A stretch of 64,000 nucleotides of DNA from Vandiemenella viatica (GCA_031002005.1 JARYHS010013630.1:239823539-239887538); one strand, 5' to 3'. Positions 24,918 to 36,857 are shown, counted from the first letter of the stretch. Program-made: numbers and translations. Notes: generated from the sequence alone by a model not told the origin.

Positions 24918-26054
24918 CCCTGAAGAACCAAAGAAACTGGTATAGGCATGCGTATGCAAACACAGAGATATGTAAACACTCAGAGTACGGCGCTGCGGTC
25001 GGCAACGCCTTTATAAGACAAAAGGTGTCTGGCGCAGGCGTTAGATCGGTTACTGCTGCTAAAATGGCAGGTTATCATGATTTAAATCTGTTTGAACGTG
25101 GTGTTATAGTCGGCGCACGTGAGATGGGACACAGCATCTCCGAGGTAGCGATGAGGTGGGGATATTCCCGTACGACTATTTCACAAGTGCACCGTGAATG
25201 TCGGGAATCCGGTAAAACATCAAAATCCGACATCGCTGCGGCCAGAAAAAGATCGTGCAAGGACGGGATCAACGACGACTGAAGAGAATCGTTCAACGTG
25301 ACAGAAGTGCAACCTTTCCACAAATTGCTGCAAATTTCAATGCCGGGCCATCAACAAGTGTCAGCAAGCGAACCATTCGTTGAACGAAACGTCATCGATA
25401 TTGGTTTTCGGAGCTGAAGGCTCACTCGTGTATCTTTGCTGAGTGCACGACACAAAGCTTTACGCCTCGCCTAGGCCCATCAACACCGATATTGGACTGT
25501 TGATGATTGGAAACATGTTGCCTGATCTGACGAGTATCGTTTCGAATTGTATCGAACGAATAGACGTATACGGGTATGGAGACAGCCTCATTAATTCATG
25601 GACCCTGCATGTCAGCAGGGGACTGTTCAAGCTGGTGGAGGCTCTGTAATTGTGTGGGGCGTGTGCAGTTGGAGTGATATGGGACCCCTGATTCGTCTAG
25701 ATACGACAGATATTTTCAGCAGGACAATGCGACACTCCACACGTCCAGAATTGCTACAGAGTGGCTCTGGGAACACTCTTCTGAGTTTAAACACCTCCAC
25801 TGTCCACCAAACTCCGCAGACATGAACATTATTGAACATATCTGGGATGCCTTGCAACGTGCCGCTCAGAAGAGTTCTTCACACCCTCGTACTGTTACGG
25901 ATGTATGGACAGCCCTGCACGATGCATGGTGTCAGTTCCCTCCAGTACTAACATTAGTCGAGTCCATGCCACGTCCTGTTGCGGTACCCCTGCGTGCTCG
26001 CGGAGACCCTACACGATATTAGGCAGATGTACCAGTTTCTTTGGCTCTTCAGTG
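24918..26054 (+). mobile_element. Tc1-like transposon, both ends present
   Basis: Terminal inverted repeats of about 27 bases: left CCCTGAAGAACCAAAGAAAC, right GTTTCTTTGGCTCTTCAGTG, both continuing with the complement pair for CTGGTA. TA dinucleotides flank the element (24916-24917 and 26055-26056). It encloses a single broken transposase gene. I associate this family with Orthoptera and relatives from memory. Confidence 0.9.
25060..26022 (+). pseudogene. Tc1-like transposase pseudogene
   Basis: The reading starts near MAGYHDLNLFERGVIVG at 25064. It carries an N-terminal helix-turn-helix (EMGHSISEVAMRWGYSRTTI) and shifts frame near 25265, giving a second helix block with RLKRIVQRDRSATFPQIAAN. 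In-frame stops occur near 25380-25510. The three DDE-region landmarks are still visible in different frames: SDEYRFELYR near 25530 (first Asp), YFQQDNATLHTS near 25710 (second Asp) and PPNSADMNIIEHIWD at about 25807 (third acidic region), followed by a C-terminus ending at 26022. At least two frameshifts and several stops make it inactive. Function when intact: cut-and-paste DNA transposition at TA. Confidence 0.9.
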
Positions 26055-26056
26055 TA

Positions 26057-26170
26057 AAACAGTATATACTCGTAACGTATGCCTGTTTCAAGGACACATG
26101 CTGACATTGTTATAATGGTTTTAAGTAACCATGAAACATCTCTCAGTGTACTGAACTACTAACTGCAACA

Positions 26171-26202
<32 letters not shown>

Positions 26203-26711
26203 CGATGTGGTTAAATTGTAAATACTGCTGACGATTAGAGCTTATGTACTTTTCTATGCTTCCCTTTCACGACTATTTCTTAGCAACTTCCTTAGCGACT
26301 GAGTTCCGGGCAAATTCCGATAGAGGGATTGATTCCACAGTGTCATAAGCTAAGCTGATAACTGCCACTCACTACGAAGAATTTCACTTAGATATTTGTC
26401 GCTGTGAATTCTTCCAACAACGTTTGTTTGTACCTTCAATAATTTTGACACAAATGTCTTAGGTACCCACAAATTATTTTCCTCGTAACTGTATATGAGC
26501 CCTAAAAGCCCAATAAAAAAGAGAAAGATATCTTATGGAGACCAATCCGGTCTCACTAAAACAAGGCTACATGGAAGGTAAAAGTGTAGTTCGTATTAAT
26601 ATCATAAGGATGGATAAATTCATCGTGTTTGTGGCTTAAAGAGACAAAATGTTTGAAATTTTAAAGATGTTATACTAAAGTAAAAGGAACATTATATAAC
26701 GCCTAAGGTAA
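26057..26711. other. no gene recognised
   Basis: AT-rich, with a poly(T) run at 26171-26198. Confidence 0.5.
26171..26198. repeat. poly(T) tract
   Basis: Uninterrupted T run. Confidence 0.9.
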
Positions 26712-27514
26712 TCTATATATATACATAAAGATGAATGTATGTATGTTTGTTTGTTCTTCATACAAATCCACAGTTTTCATCCGATCTCGATGAAACTTTG
26801 CACACTTATCCTTTAAAACAAGGGTAAAAATACTGTCTACATTTGGCTGAAAAATTATCTGTATAAATAATACATGTTGTCTCATAATTTCGAAATACTA
26901 CTGAACGGCGATAGACAGACGCGTTGGATATGGAGGTCTCTCTACTGTTTTTTCGTGTAGCGGTCATGTAGCTCAGTGGCTAAAGCGCTGGCTTACTAAT
27001 GTTTGGGTCGTGGTCTCCCGTTCAAATCTCCGTGGATGCTAAGAGTTTTAAAAATTGTTTTTGATCGTAAGAGTCACGCCTGGGCCGTCGGTTATTCGGA
27101 TTGAAAGTTAAACTGTAGATATTACAAAGTTAGGGGTGCAATGCGAGGCAAATCATAGGAAGTCTTGCAATGCTGTAGGTGTACACTTTTTTACGTTATA
27201 ATGATCCCTCAGGGGTTGTTCGTAGTCAGTGTGTGTGTATCTGTATGAAGGGCACAGGACATTTTTTCCAGTATGATTAACAGTTGTAGTCACGAAATTT
27301 TGAGACCTTATCGAATGGTGACAGAAATATGTTGGAAATTGATTCGCTTCAAGAGACAGGTTCGACGGTAGAATGATATAGTGATAGCTTTCCTGCCATA
27401 TTATGCCGACTCGGTGTTGTTTGGGACCAATCTTTCGTTACCAACAACTTTCTATATTGAAGTCTGGCAAAAAAATTCTTAATCCACGCGTACGAAGTCG
27501 CGGGTACGAGCTAG
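26712..27514 (+). mobile_element. Helitron-like non-autonomous element, copy 1, with tRNA-like module
   Basis: The 5' end is TCTATATATATACATAAAG preceded by A. The 3' end is GGGTACGAGCTAG followed by T. TC...CTRR ends inserted between A and T are the Helitron hallmark. A CGTAC/GTACG stem with a 10-base loop lies just before CTAG. The first 200 bases carry typical insect Helitron-like phrases (CGATGAAACTTTGCACACTT, ACTACTGAACGG). An 85-base tRNA-like segment follows, then about 460 bases of body. It aligns along its length with 60121-61433 on the other strand. No Rep/helicase ORF. Confidence 0.65.
26962..27047 (+). other. tRNA-like (pol III promoter-like) segment
   Basis: Good A box (TAGCTCAGTGG) and B box (CGTTCAAATC) spaced as in a tRNA gene. 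The acceptor ends do not pair and the T stem is poor, so it is not a functional tRNA. The same segment occupies the same place, about 250 bases from the 5' end, in the inverted copy at 60121-61433. Confidence 0.75.
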
Positions 27515-29870
27515 TTAGTAGTTATAATAAAAGTGGAGAGGGACAGGAATTATCAAAAGGCGGGATGACACCAGACTACACACCATCCACCCAGTAATTT
27601 TCATCTCACTCGCAGAGCAAGCTATTAAGCAGGTGAAAACAAATTTTAATTGTTGAACAAAAATTAAAATAATTATTATGATGTGTTGATGTTAGCGCAT
27701 TATAGATGAAAGGATGAGTATGTCAAATGTTATCGGATATTGGAAACAAAATATTTAGAGAGGGATTTGGATTAATCCAAACAAAACCGAAACAAATCTT
27801 CAATGAAAACAGTAACGAAACATCAAAATTAATCACTGAGCCAGATCAAACAAATACTATTGTATATAAAGTAAAATTGGAAATTTTGAGAGGGATGTAA
27901 GCACTATACCAGATTGTAGAAAAGAATGTATATAATTTTAAACAGAATTCTCTTTGAATCAAAAACTAACGCAATATTAGAAAAAATTCTGAAAATTTTG
28001 ACAGAAATGATAGAACACTCAAGAAAGATTAACAGAAGCTTTGAAACGTAGTGTTTGCAGAAATTAAGTAGCCCAAAGTCGAAAGGCATTAAATATGAGG
28101 TGTGCAGTAAATTTTAATATCTTGTGTACAAGTCACAGCGTTTACTCGCAGTCCCGGCAATCTGTGTGAGGGTGCAGCGTTGATTCATAATTTATTATTT
28201 TGGAAGATGAGCTCTGCATGGTTCGTGTCCACTGACTCATCACAGAAAGCAGTAAGATTAAGTTCCGACTGTAAAAAGCTGTTAGTATTTGAGATTCCAT
28301 ACAGCGGACAAATATTTTTCTCTCCTTTGTTAGAAGTTTCTCTTAAATAACTCTTAATACTGCTGATCTTCAGATTTAAGGAATTACGTTCAAAAATCGA
28401 GCAAAGCAACAATGTGGCGCACGTAAAGTTTTTTTACTTCGAAATGTTACGCTGGTGAGCAAGACTTTGCAAGTGTTTCAAATCTACCTGCATTCACTGG
28501 ACTTGACTATACATTCAGAGTTGCTCGTAACGCTCGAAAGAGATCAACAAAATCCGCACTTGAGTAGCAATGCATCTAAAACCACTTCAGTAAAAAACCT
28601 AAAAGTCATTAAAATACTATTTTCAACAATCTTTTGTAATCCTCCACAACTATTCAAAGTGACGCTTATATTTCTTATACGATGAATTTGAATAGATGTG
28701 CTGCTTGCCATATCATTGAATTCTTGTTCTGGAAAGTATTAGACACTTCGAGGATAAAATTTTTACATCATAGTTGCTGCTGCGTCGATCCAAATCTGAC
28801 TCATATTGTTATCCTTCAAAATCGAGTTCATCTACACATCAGACTGAAGATCAAAAATACCTACTGACGGGCTGAAGTACTTCCAGCAGAAACAGTTCCA
28901 AGTATAACGAATATAGTTTTAACTGTTTTACAGCACTTATAATGAAAACTTAATGCATAACATGGAACTTTTTTCCCCAGCCAGTTTCAGTCACGAATGA
29001 CGTTATCTCTTTAGAGTCATGAAAGCTTAAGGTTGTGAGGCTTTTAATCATCAAACCCGCTTCATTGACGGATCGTGTTCTCACAGGAGGAGCGAAGTGT
29101 TGCCATCTGTCTGCGAATCGTGTAACTTGTGTGCTGTATGATCCGTGTATTTTTGTTAACGTAGTTTATGAGTCTGAGGTTAGAGTCGTCCCAGCATTCG
29201 TCTAGCTGTTCGCGGGAAACTGTCTAAGAACCGAAATCGGGTTGGCAGACAGGCTGTATGAGCATTTAATACTGTCTTCATGTTCAGAGGAATATGATTG
29301 GTGTTGTGATAAATACCTGATAAATAGGTTAGAAATGATGGCAAGAAATTTACTGCTGTATAACTACAGAGTTTGTGTTGACGTAGCTATTAGTTGTAAT
29401 CTACCCACAGAGGAATGGATGATATTGCCAATCACAAATACTGTACACTAAACAGATATGACAAACGTACGCGACCAGAATAACTTCGGATATTACAGAA
29501 GTGGCAATTGTGTCTCTGACGACTGACTGTGTCATTGCGTAAGATCTTTATTTTTCTGTGTTATTATACGTGCTAGACTCACAGCCTGTCAGAAATGAAG
29601 GGTTGAACGGAGGTTTCTAAGAAGTCATTTATTCGTATTTGCTTAACTAAACAGAATTGTTATAAAACAATGCTCAATGCAATTCTTCGTGACTTACACT
29701 GTAGCAATGAGTTTTAGTTGACAACCTGGAAAAGGTTGCATTTCAACCTAAACACAAACTCCGCTAATATTGCTGCTAGAAAATCACACGGTAATTAATA
29801 CATTCACTGTATCGCACATTAGCGTTATCAAACATCGCCATATAAACTTCATCCAAAATCTTCTCTAGTT
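27515..29870. other. no gene recognised
   Basis: AT-rich sequence. Short ORFs (28185-28412 minus, 28455-28685 and 29242-29451 plus) show no known domain. A phrase around 29757-29800 (GCTAATATTGCTGCTAGAAAATC) recurs at 31335-31360, so part is repeat-derived. Confidence 0.45.
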
Positions 29871-29871
29871 C

Positions 29872-30055
29872 TTACATCTTTTTTAGCTGCCATCAGTCTC
29901 TCGACTGGTTTGATGCAATCCTCCATCTCTTTTTATCTCGCGCTAACTTTTTCATTTCAAACTTACCATTACAAACTACATCCTCAATTAGCTGTTTGAT
30001 ATATTCTAATCTCTATCTTTGTCTACAGTTCTTACCTTCGATCAGATCCATATTA
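29872..30055 (-). repeat. dispersed LINE-tail-like repeat, minus orientation
   Basis: Read on the minus strand, 29957-29889 gives AAAGTTAGCGCGAGATAAAA...GATTGCATCAAACCAG...GAGACTGATGGCAGCTAAA, which matches the plus-strand segment at 30228-30290. Translated, it gives a 'LA-x-DRKRW' type motif seen at LINE C-termini. I recall this repeat as common in orthopteran sequences (unverified). Confidence 0.6.
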
Positions 30056-30219
30056 CAATGTTTGAACAGTTGACGGTTACATTCGGCTGAAATAATGATC
30101 CCAGTAGTTTGTTGTAGTGAAAGCAAAGAAAATGAAAAATAAATCTTAACAACTTATGCTATGCCACACAATACCAGATTCAATCGTGGTCTAAGAGAAT
30201 GTATGTGGGGTAAGTTTAA

Positions 30220-30340
30220 ACTGAAATTAAGAAGTTAGCGCAAGATAGGAAAAGGTGGAAGATTGCATCAAACCACGAGGGACTGATGGTAAAAATAAAT
30301 GTAATGACTAGAGAGGATTTTGGGTGATGTTTATATCATG
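30220..30340 (+). repeat. same LINE-tail-like repeat, plus orientation
   Basis: GAAGTTAGCGCAAGATAGGA...GATTGCATCAAACCACGAGG translates to KLAQDRKRWKIASN, like the basic C-terminal tail of an RT-bearing LINE. It is inverted relative to 29889-29957, so the two could form a stem in a transcript. Confidence 0.6.
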
Positions 30341-30440
30341 ATGCTTGACGGCACTAACATAGGATACAGTAAATGTATTACTTTGATGGCGTTTTCACAG
30401 TTTGGAAGCTTAGATTCTAAATAAAAATCTACGCAACCTG

Positions 30441-30640
30441 GCCGTCGAGTAGGAATTTAAAAAATGTTCTGAACATAAAATATTTTTACCTATAATTTAA
30501 AACAAGCGATTTTGAAGACGTTGACGATTTTGACCTAAAATCACTACGACACCCAGCAACGGAGCAGGAATTTAAAACTCCTTCTGAATATAATATTCTT
30601 TACTTATAATCTGATATAATTTTTTTTTAAATTTCAACAG
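30441..30640. repeat. degenerate tandem duplication, ~120-bp unit
   Basis: GAGTAGGAATTTAAAAAATG...CTGAACATAAAATAT near 30448 and GAGCAGGAATTTAAAACTCC...CTGAATATAATATTC near 30569 are diverged copies of one unit. Confidence 0.6.
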
Positions 30641-30975
30641 ATTTTGAGGGATTTTCGCTGTTTTGAAGCTTCTGGTCCGGCCCGAAATTTGAGATTTACA
30701 TCAAAAACAGTAAAAATGAAATTTCAGTTATTCGAATGGTATCCAGCGGTTTTTTTTCTTTTCTTAAGTGTCTGGTATGTCTCTATGTCCATAGATTGAC
30801 GTAGCGTAGTGAATCGGAAGCGTTAGAATTATAACGAATAGATCAGTTCTCGCATGAATCATTAAGAGAAAATATTAGGATATATATTTTGTGAGTACAG
30901 AATCGAGTGTTGTAATAAGGGAGAAAAAGCATCCCATACACTGCTGATTGATCACATAATTCATACGAAATATTG

Positions 30976-31260
30976 GTAAACTAGTAAGTTCTCGGCGTTG
31001 CCCGGTCTAGTTGGCGTTAATTAACGCAAAGACAAACGTGTACCAAGTTTCATACAATTCGCGCCATCCATTTCCGGAATTGAAGCACACCTAGATTCAC
31101 CCACACCCTACCAAAAAAGGAGTGGGTTGAAGTTGATTTACCCATATACTATTTTTAATCGTCTGAAAAGATTCATGCGTACCAAGCTTCACTGATTTCG
31201 TACCGCCTATTTCCGGTACTAAACTAAACGGTGATTTAGCAGCACAGTTCTAAGAATGTG
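30976..31260 (-). mobile_element. Helitron-like terminal fragment
   Basis: ACTAGTAAGTTCTCGGCGTT resembles the complement of Helitron-like 3' ends, and downstream phrases (CGTGTACCAAGTTTCATACA, TCATGCGTACCAAGCTTCAC) are typical of such repeats. The opposite end is not located. Confidence 0.4.
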
Positions 31261-33584
31261 GGGATTCGGATGCTTTGATATGGAATGTCAGTTTCCATTT
31301 TATTCCAAATTACATTTAAACTTAATTACATTTGCTAATGTTGCTGCTGGAAAATCTAAACATGAACCTTACGCGCATTAATACATACCACATACATAAA
31401 AAATGTATCTGGAATGTGTCTGTTTATTCCGGCATCACGCAGAAAATACATATTTTGAATGGATTTTCAGAATTTGAAAGCCTGGGATCAAAAATAAAAT
31501 GTAAAGTATGTCTTAAGACGTTACGACACATTTATTTTACGAATAATCTAGCATTACCTGAAAACTGCTGAATCGATTTTGACCGAGTTTTCACAGTATC
31601 AAACATTAGATGTGTGTCATCATTCTTACTCGCCTGCCGCTGGAGTTAAAAAAATTACTCATTGCACTACTTCATCTAACACTGGAGGTCAAAATTAAAA
31701 TCTATTCCGTATCTGTATGTCAGATATTCAGAGTTGTATATCAATTAATCAGAACTAAGAGAGATATGAAAAAAGAAATTCTTAACTTTCGATTTGTTTC
31801 TGGTAGTTACAAACTGCGGCGCCATGATTATCATAGAAACTGCATTACTGCATAACTAAACAACGCAATAAATTATAAAATAAAGGAAAGCTGGTTTGTT
31901 GTGCTAAATTGTTTTTATTTGCAACATTAAAAGCTTAAGACAACGTTCTATTTATGTCAAAAACCATCAGCTTACCCATTAATCACTGTGAACAGAATGA
32001 ATTTACTTTCAGCTCCAAATGCCAAATATTTTGGCTGACATTCGATATCTCGAGAACTTAAATAGATCATAATACAATTAAAAGCGAGATTATGTCAGAA
32101 ACTCACGCGTTTAGAGCAGAATGTAATACGAAAACGTTCAGTTTTTATAAACTATATATGATACCCAGAGACATTGTTGATTGTGATGGAAGAAAATCGC
32201 TGTTGTTTATTTCTTATTACTTTCTCACATTCAATATGTCCATCTACGGCGTTTAAAAACTGATCATGCCGAAATAAAGGAAAGAATATTTCAAGTTTTG
32301 TTTACTGTGGAATATGCAAAATAGTTATTGTAAACTGCTTTTAATACTTCCATTAAAGGCTATGGTCAGAGACACTGTAATTGTGTTTTTTAGTGCCGAG
32401 TATGCAACATCTAGTTGTTCCATCTTTGTTATTTGTTACCATATGTTTAGAATTTCGTTTAAAGCTACGGAGTTATGAAACGCTGTAACATAAGACATAC
32501 CAGACCAATCAATAGAAATTCTAAGCTTTAAAACTGTGAAAGCCCTATAGAAATCTACTCTGTAGTATCTGAGTTTTTCTACCACAAATTTATGCGGAAG
32601 AAGAAGACGAATAAGAAGAAGATAGACAGAAGAAGATAAAAAATAATTAAATTATGAACATTTATGAGTCGAAGATAAAACAGCCGGGAATTTTTCTACT
32701 CTCTGTGGACAAAATTACGGGGAAAATATAGTAATACACATTTGCTTTAGAATAAGTTTAAGCTGATACAGATTCCTGTAGTAGCATTTCCGAAGTTAAA
32801 TCAATAACAAGAGTCACTGGAATGACACATAAACTCATTATACGTATGCCCGATGATCACGGTTAATAATATGGAAAAAAGCTGCAATGTAGAACATTAT
32901 CATCAGATAAGTATACTGAAATAGCCATATAAACAGGATAACCATAGAAATGAGTACCTTATTTGTAACGTCAAATTTTCCAGTGTGTAATAATTAATAT
33001 CTCTAGTTTAATATGTGACATTCTGTCGAAGCAAAAGGAACGTTGATTGTAGTAGTTACTAAACGTGGCTAATCTCGTAGTGAAAGTATACCCGACAATG
33101 ATTTAATACCTCAAACTCAGCGATTAAATAAAAGTTAAATATCGTAATTTGGAGGCATAAATCAGATCCGCTGCATACATATGTTAAACAGTGTTTAGTC
33201 ATTAAAACAGCAGCTTTCTTGCTCGAAGACCGGTCGCTATAAATTCACGCTGGTCAATGCGGCCACTAGAAGAGCGACTAATCATTTCACGTAACCATTG
33301 GTGTGACGGGACGTGTTATTAAATTAGGACAGCTTATTGAACAATTCGTGTTGGATACTTTATAAACTTTATTTAACTATATTAACGTTACACTAAGTAT
33401 TAGCTAGAACAGGGCAGCATCATAGAATGCGGAAGAGAAAATGTTTGAACAGTAAAACGTGCAATAAATATCATCTCCAAGCACTCTTACTAGCAAGAAA
33501 AGTGGTTAATTATCGAGCAAAACCTGTTTAATCAGCGGTGCTGGCAAAAACGTATTGCTTAATCTTAGGGAGTGACTTTTTGAG
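31261..33584. other. no gene recognised; decayed repeats
   Basis: It includes CTGCTGAATCGATTTTGACC at 31565, another Helitron-like phrase, and GCAACATCTAGTT near 32405, a possible 3' end. Neither defines an element. Short ORFs at 31332-31571 and 31610-31855 fall in this repeat material. Confidence 0.4.
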
Positions 33585-33800
33585 TGTTTGGGCCTAGCTT
33601 TCGGGAGGGCGTGTAATAAAATCCCCATACGGCCATCAAAATTTCGGTTTTAATTTTCGGTTTTAACCGAAATCTCTCTAGGCTAATGTCAAGGCGATAC
33701 CTTCAACATTCCATGGCCCGTTCCTTGTCCTCAATGCTCCTCCCCCTCTAATAACCTCGACATAGACTAGGTACAAAGAGATTATTAAAAAAACAAACTT
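33585..33800 (+). mobile_element. SINE-A copy 7, old and degraded
   Basis: It keeps AGTGTTTGGGCCTAGCTTTC (head remnant), AATCCCCATACGGCCATCAA, CTAATAACCTCGACATAGAC and an A-rich tail. The B box is lost and a small internal duplication (TTTTCGGTTTTAA) is present. Confidence 0.65.
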
Positions 33801-34274
33801 TTTGTTACTAGTACGTTGAGTAAAATCATTCATGATAAGACACCATAAGTGTATAGCTGAAATATCTGCCCATATTACTTCTGTTACAAATAAGTAATCT
33901 CACTTCTTTTGTTAATTAACAGCAAGTCAAAGACTTTCAAAAAAGTAGGGAGTACGTGTCTTGTATTATTTTATAAATTGTTTTCCCGCACCGTTAGTTC
34001 ATAACGTTAGGGTACACTCTAATTATGCTTGCCTTCCTGCCACATGGTGTACGAAAGTTTAGTCATTCGGTAGTTAGCCATCAGCTAAAAGAAGCGATAA
34101 TATCATTCCTAAACTGAAGATTGTGCACCAGTCCTAGATTAAATGCGAAAGCTCGCGCATTGCGTAAATCGCAAGGGCATACGACACCATTGATAGTGAC
34201 TCGACCGTCGCATGGGGATGTTAAATTTGGTGGTTCGCTATGTATCTGTAGAGACAATAGGCATGAACGGGCCA

Positions 34275-34286
34275 GGATCTGATTTC
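34275..34286. repeat. 12-bp target site duplication, left
   Basis: GGATCTGATTTC, identical to 34507-34518. Confidence 0.85.
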
Positions 34287-34506
34287 TTTTTTTTTTACTT
34301 ATAGCTTTACGCCTCGTTGGCGTCTAGGACATTAGAGGCGGGATGGGATTGGGGACAAGGAACGGGAAGGAATTCAGCCTTGGCCTTTTGAAGGAAGCAT
34401 CCCGGCATTCACCTGGAGTGATTTGGGGAAACCATGGAAAACCCAAATCTGGATGCCCTCCCGAATGCGAGGCCAGAACGTTAACCGTCACCCACCACTC
34501 TCCGTG
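34287..34506 (-). mobile_element. SINE-A copy 8 with perfect target duplication
   Basis: Minus orientation. Poly(T) (sense poly-A) at 34287-34296, GCTTTACGCCTCGTTGGCG terminus, body, and head CACCCACCACTCTCCGT. An internal deletion removes the B-box segment between GGATGCC and CTCCCGAATGCG. Exact 12-bp flanking repeats mark target-primed insertion. Confidence 0.9.
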
Positions 34507-34518
34507 GGATCTGATTTC
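34507..34518. repeat. 12-bp target site duplication, right
   Basis: GGATCTGATTTC, identical to 34275-34286. Confidence 0.85.
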
Positions 34519-34546
34519 AGTTTTTACCTTCTATGGTATTAATAAA

Positions 34547-35345
34547 CACTGATGAGTCAAAACGATATGACCACGTGCTTAATAGCGCCTGTGTCCACCT
34601 TTGAAACGCAATACACCAGCGATTCGACGTGGTATGAATTATACAAGTCCTTGGTTGGTCTTCGTAGGTATCTGGCATCAGATTTCTACGCACAAGTCAC
34701 GCAATTTCCTTAAGCTATGGGACGATGGTTTGTGGGCGCGGAGTTGACATCAGGCGAATTTTTGTGTCCTAATTTGGTGAGTTCACTAACGTACTGCTAT
34801 AAACCATTGCAGAACTATTCTGGTCTTGTGACACAGTTAGTTATCCTGCTGCAGGATGCCGCCGCTATCGTTGAAGACACGAAATATGAAGGGAAGCAGG
34901 TGGTCCGTAATAATTTCCAGGTAGTCCATAGCTGTTATAGTGACTTAGATCACTACTACAGATCCTTGGAAGCCCAGTTAAGTGACCCCATAGTATAATA
35001 CTACCCCCACCGGTTTGCGTCAGTGGCGCGCTGCGTGTTTCGAGCAGTCTTTCTCCTGGAGTATGGCGTATCCTGATACGACCAACGAACTGGTGTAACA
35101 AGAAACGTGATTCATACGCCAGGGCGACGCGTTTCCATTGATCCATAGTCCAATCTCTATGATCTCGTGCCATTTTTCAACCGTAATTGTCAATGTCGTT
35201 GGGTCTAATTCCTTGTCGCATACTAGTGGCTTCACCGTCTTTCAACCACATAGATGCTCACTACAGCAGTACGCGAACAGCCTATTAGCCTCGCCGTGAC
35301 CGAGATGTTCGTTCCAGGCGCCGGGCCTTAACAGTCTGTCCTTTG
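34547..35345 (-). pseudogene. second Tc1-like family, decayed transposase
   Basis: It starts at a terminus CACTGATGAGTCAAAACGAT like those of Tc1/mariner MITEs. On the minus strand, 35173-35020 reads HRDWTMDQWKRVALAYESRF then a GRIRIRHTPGERLLETRSA block and TGGGSIILWG. This is the 'W...W..V...DESRF...G...W' and GGGS-x-x-WG signature of Tc1-like transposases. The first catalytic Asp position reads Tyr (AYESRF instead of DESRF type). Upstream and downstream parts are broken by stops. The right end is not clear. It lies about 30 bases from SINE-A copy 8. Confidence 0.75.
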
Positions 35346-35437
35346 GAAAAGAACCAATTGGTTTCACCGACAATTTTTTTTTTTAATTCTCATACTATTA
35401 TTACAAATGAATATAGAATTTTGACGCTTTCTGCAGT
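35346..35437. other. spacer
   Basis: AT-rich, with a short poly(T). Nothing recognised. Confidence 0.5.
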
Positions 35438-35691
35438 AAAGGTAAACGCTCGTGTGGTCGTAATGACCTGGTAACAGGGTTTTTATTGGCTGTGCATAAT
35501 GTCCCTATCATAGGCGGCTTAATCTAGTCCCGTAATTCTACCGAGTACAGGAGAACTATAGTTTATCAAGGAATTCCGAATTACGGAGCAAACTGAGAGG
35601 TGAAGATCAGGTTTAGGGGCTTTGAAAATTTCCGCCGGGACAGAGATTCGAACTGGGGACGTCTTAACTACTGTGCCACCAGACAGCTGGA
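35438..35691 (-). mobile_element. SINE-B copy 2
   Basis: Minus orientation. GTGTGGTCGTAATGACCTGG terminus, GAGAACTATAGTTTATCAAG middle, and the B-box complement GAGATTCGAACTGGGGAC near 35644 followed by CTGTGCCACCAGACAGC. TTTCTGCAGT (35428-35437) and TTTCTACAGT (35692-35701) form a 9/10 match direct repeat, a probable target duplication. Confidence 0.8.
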
Positions 35692-35701
35692 TTTCTACAG
35701 T

Positions 35702-36850
35702 GATTACCACATCCACAAGTAGTGTTATTGTTTTCGGAACTGGCTGTTAAGGCAGGAAACTTTATACAGCTGAGACTCCCAAGAATTATATTTTACAACC
35801 CGTGGTGCTTAGTTGGGTTGCTCCTGAACCTATTTCGCGTCTCAGTTCTTCATTCGTAAGCCTGGAGATATAGCGCGGAGGACACCTCAATCCATTCCAA
35901 ATAGCCTCAGCCACACATGTCACCATTTCTCGCATCTAGTGCCACATTAAATTATTCACGATAAACCTACAAGTCTCGGCCTTATCTCAAGATTGCAATA
36001 ATCTGCAATCACGATGGGCACAGTAGAGTCTTAGTCCTAACTCAGCCCCTCCTCTAGACTCTCAGCCAGACGATTACAATCCATATTTCCCGACAGTGCT
36101 GCTGATCTTAAGTTAAATCTGCTTACAGATTTAAACTTTTTAATCAGCCGCTGCAAGGAAAAGAGAGTTTCCTTACATTAAAAGTGACAATCATTACTAA
36201 TGGCGATATGTGCCTCGATCTGCATTTGGTTGCACTACCCACACTCAACAGTCTTTAGCATGGCTTGTGACACATTTTGATCAGTACCCCGGAATACGCA
36301 GAGACAGACGTTGGATTTTTACCTCTCACGATTTGCTATTTCGATAAGGGACCCCATAACGTACCTAACATTCTGGCTTCCAACTACCGCAATCCCATTC
36401 TGCACTCGTATTTACACCCAGCAGGCCGGGGGACTAGCAGTCGACTACGGATATGGCTCAGTCTCCGACCATACATTAAACTGATTGGACAGTCTTCATG
36501 GGAACTCAGCTTGTGAAACAATTCCCCGCGCAGGTTTAAGAACTACACAACATACCCCAGTCACTGACAAACGACCGGGGCACAGCTCAGGCAGGAATTG
36601 TGCTATCATCCCAAAATTTACTCTCGTGATTACAGTAACTAAACTCAAATCGGTCTCGGCTTTGCGTATGATTGATTAGTACGACATTTGCAAAAGGACT
36701 TTTTAAGTAATTGTATAACTTACACATGTTACGAATTATTTCCCTGATGACTACACAGCATCCAGTTTAGAAAGGGAAAAGAGCAGCACCGTGCTATATA
36801 TAGCATTATAGATAAGCAGTTCTATAGCATGATAAAACTGAGGAAACCCC
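35702..36850. other. no gene recognised
   Basis: More balanced composition than average. ORFs at 36277-36516 and 36485-36679 have no recognised domain. Confidence 0.45.
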
Positions 36851-36857
36851 AACTCAT

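Noticed and set aside
26962..27047. Functional tRNA gene
   Set aside because: A and B boxes are good but acceptor and T stems do not pair, and the same segment recurs inside a second copy of the same element.
32390..32420. Helitron 3' end at GCAACATCTAGTT
   Set aside because: A plausible CTAG/T end, but I could not find a matching 5' TC end or a related copy.
36277..36679. Possible exons in ORFs 36277-36516 and 36485-36679
   Set aside because: No recognisable protein similarity, and splice sites are not convincing.
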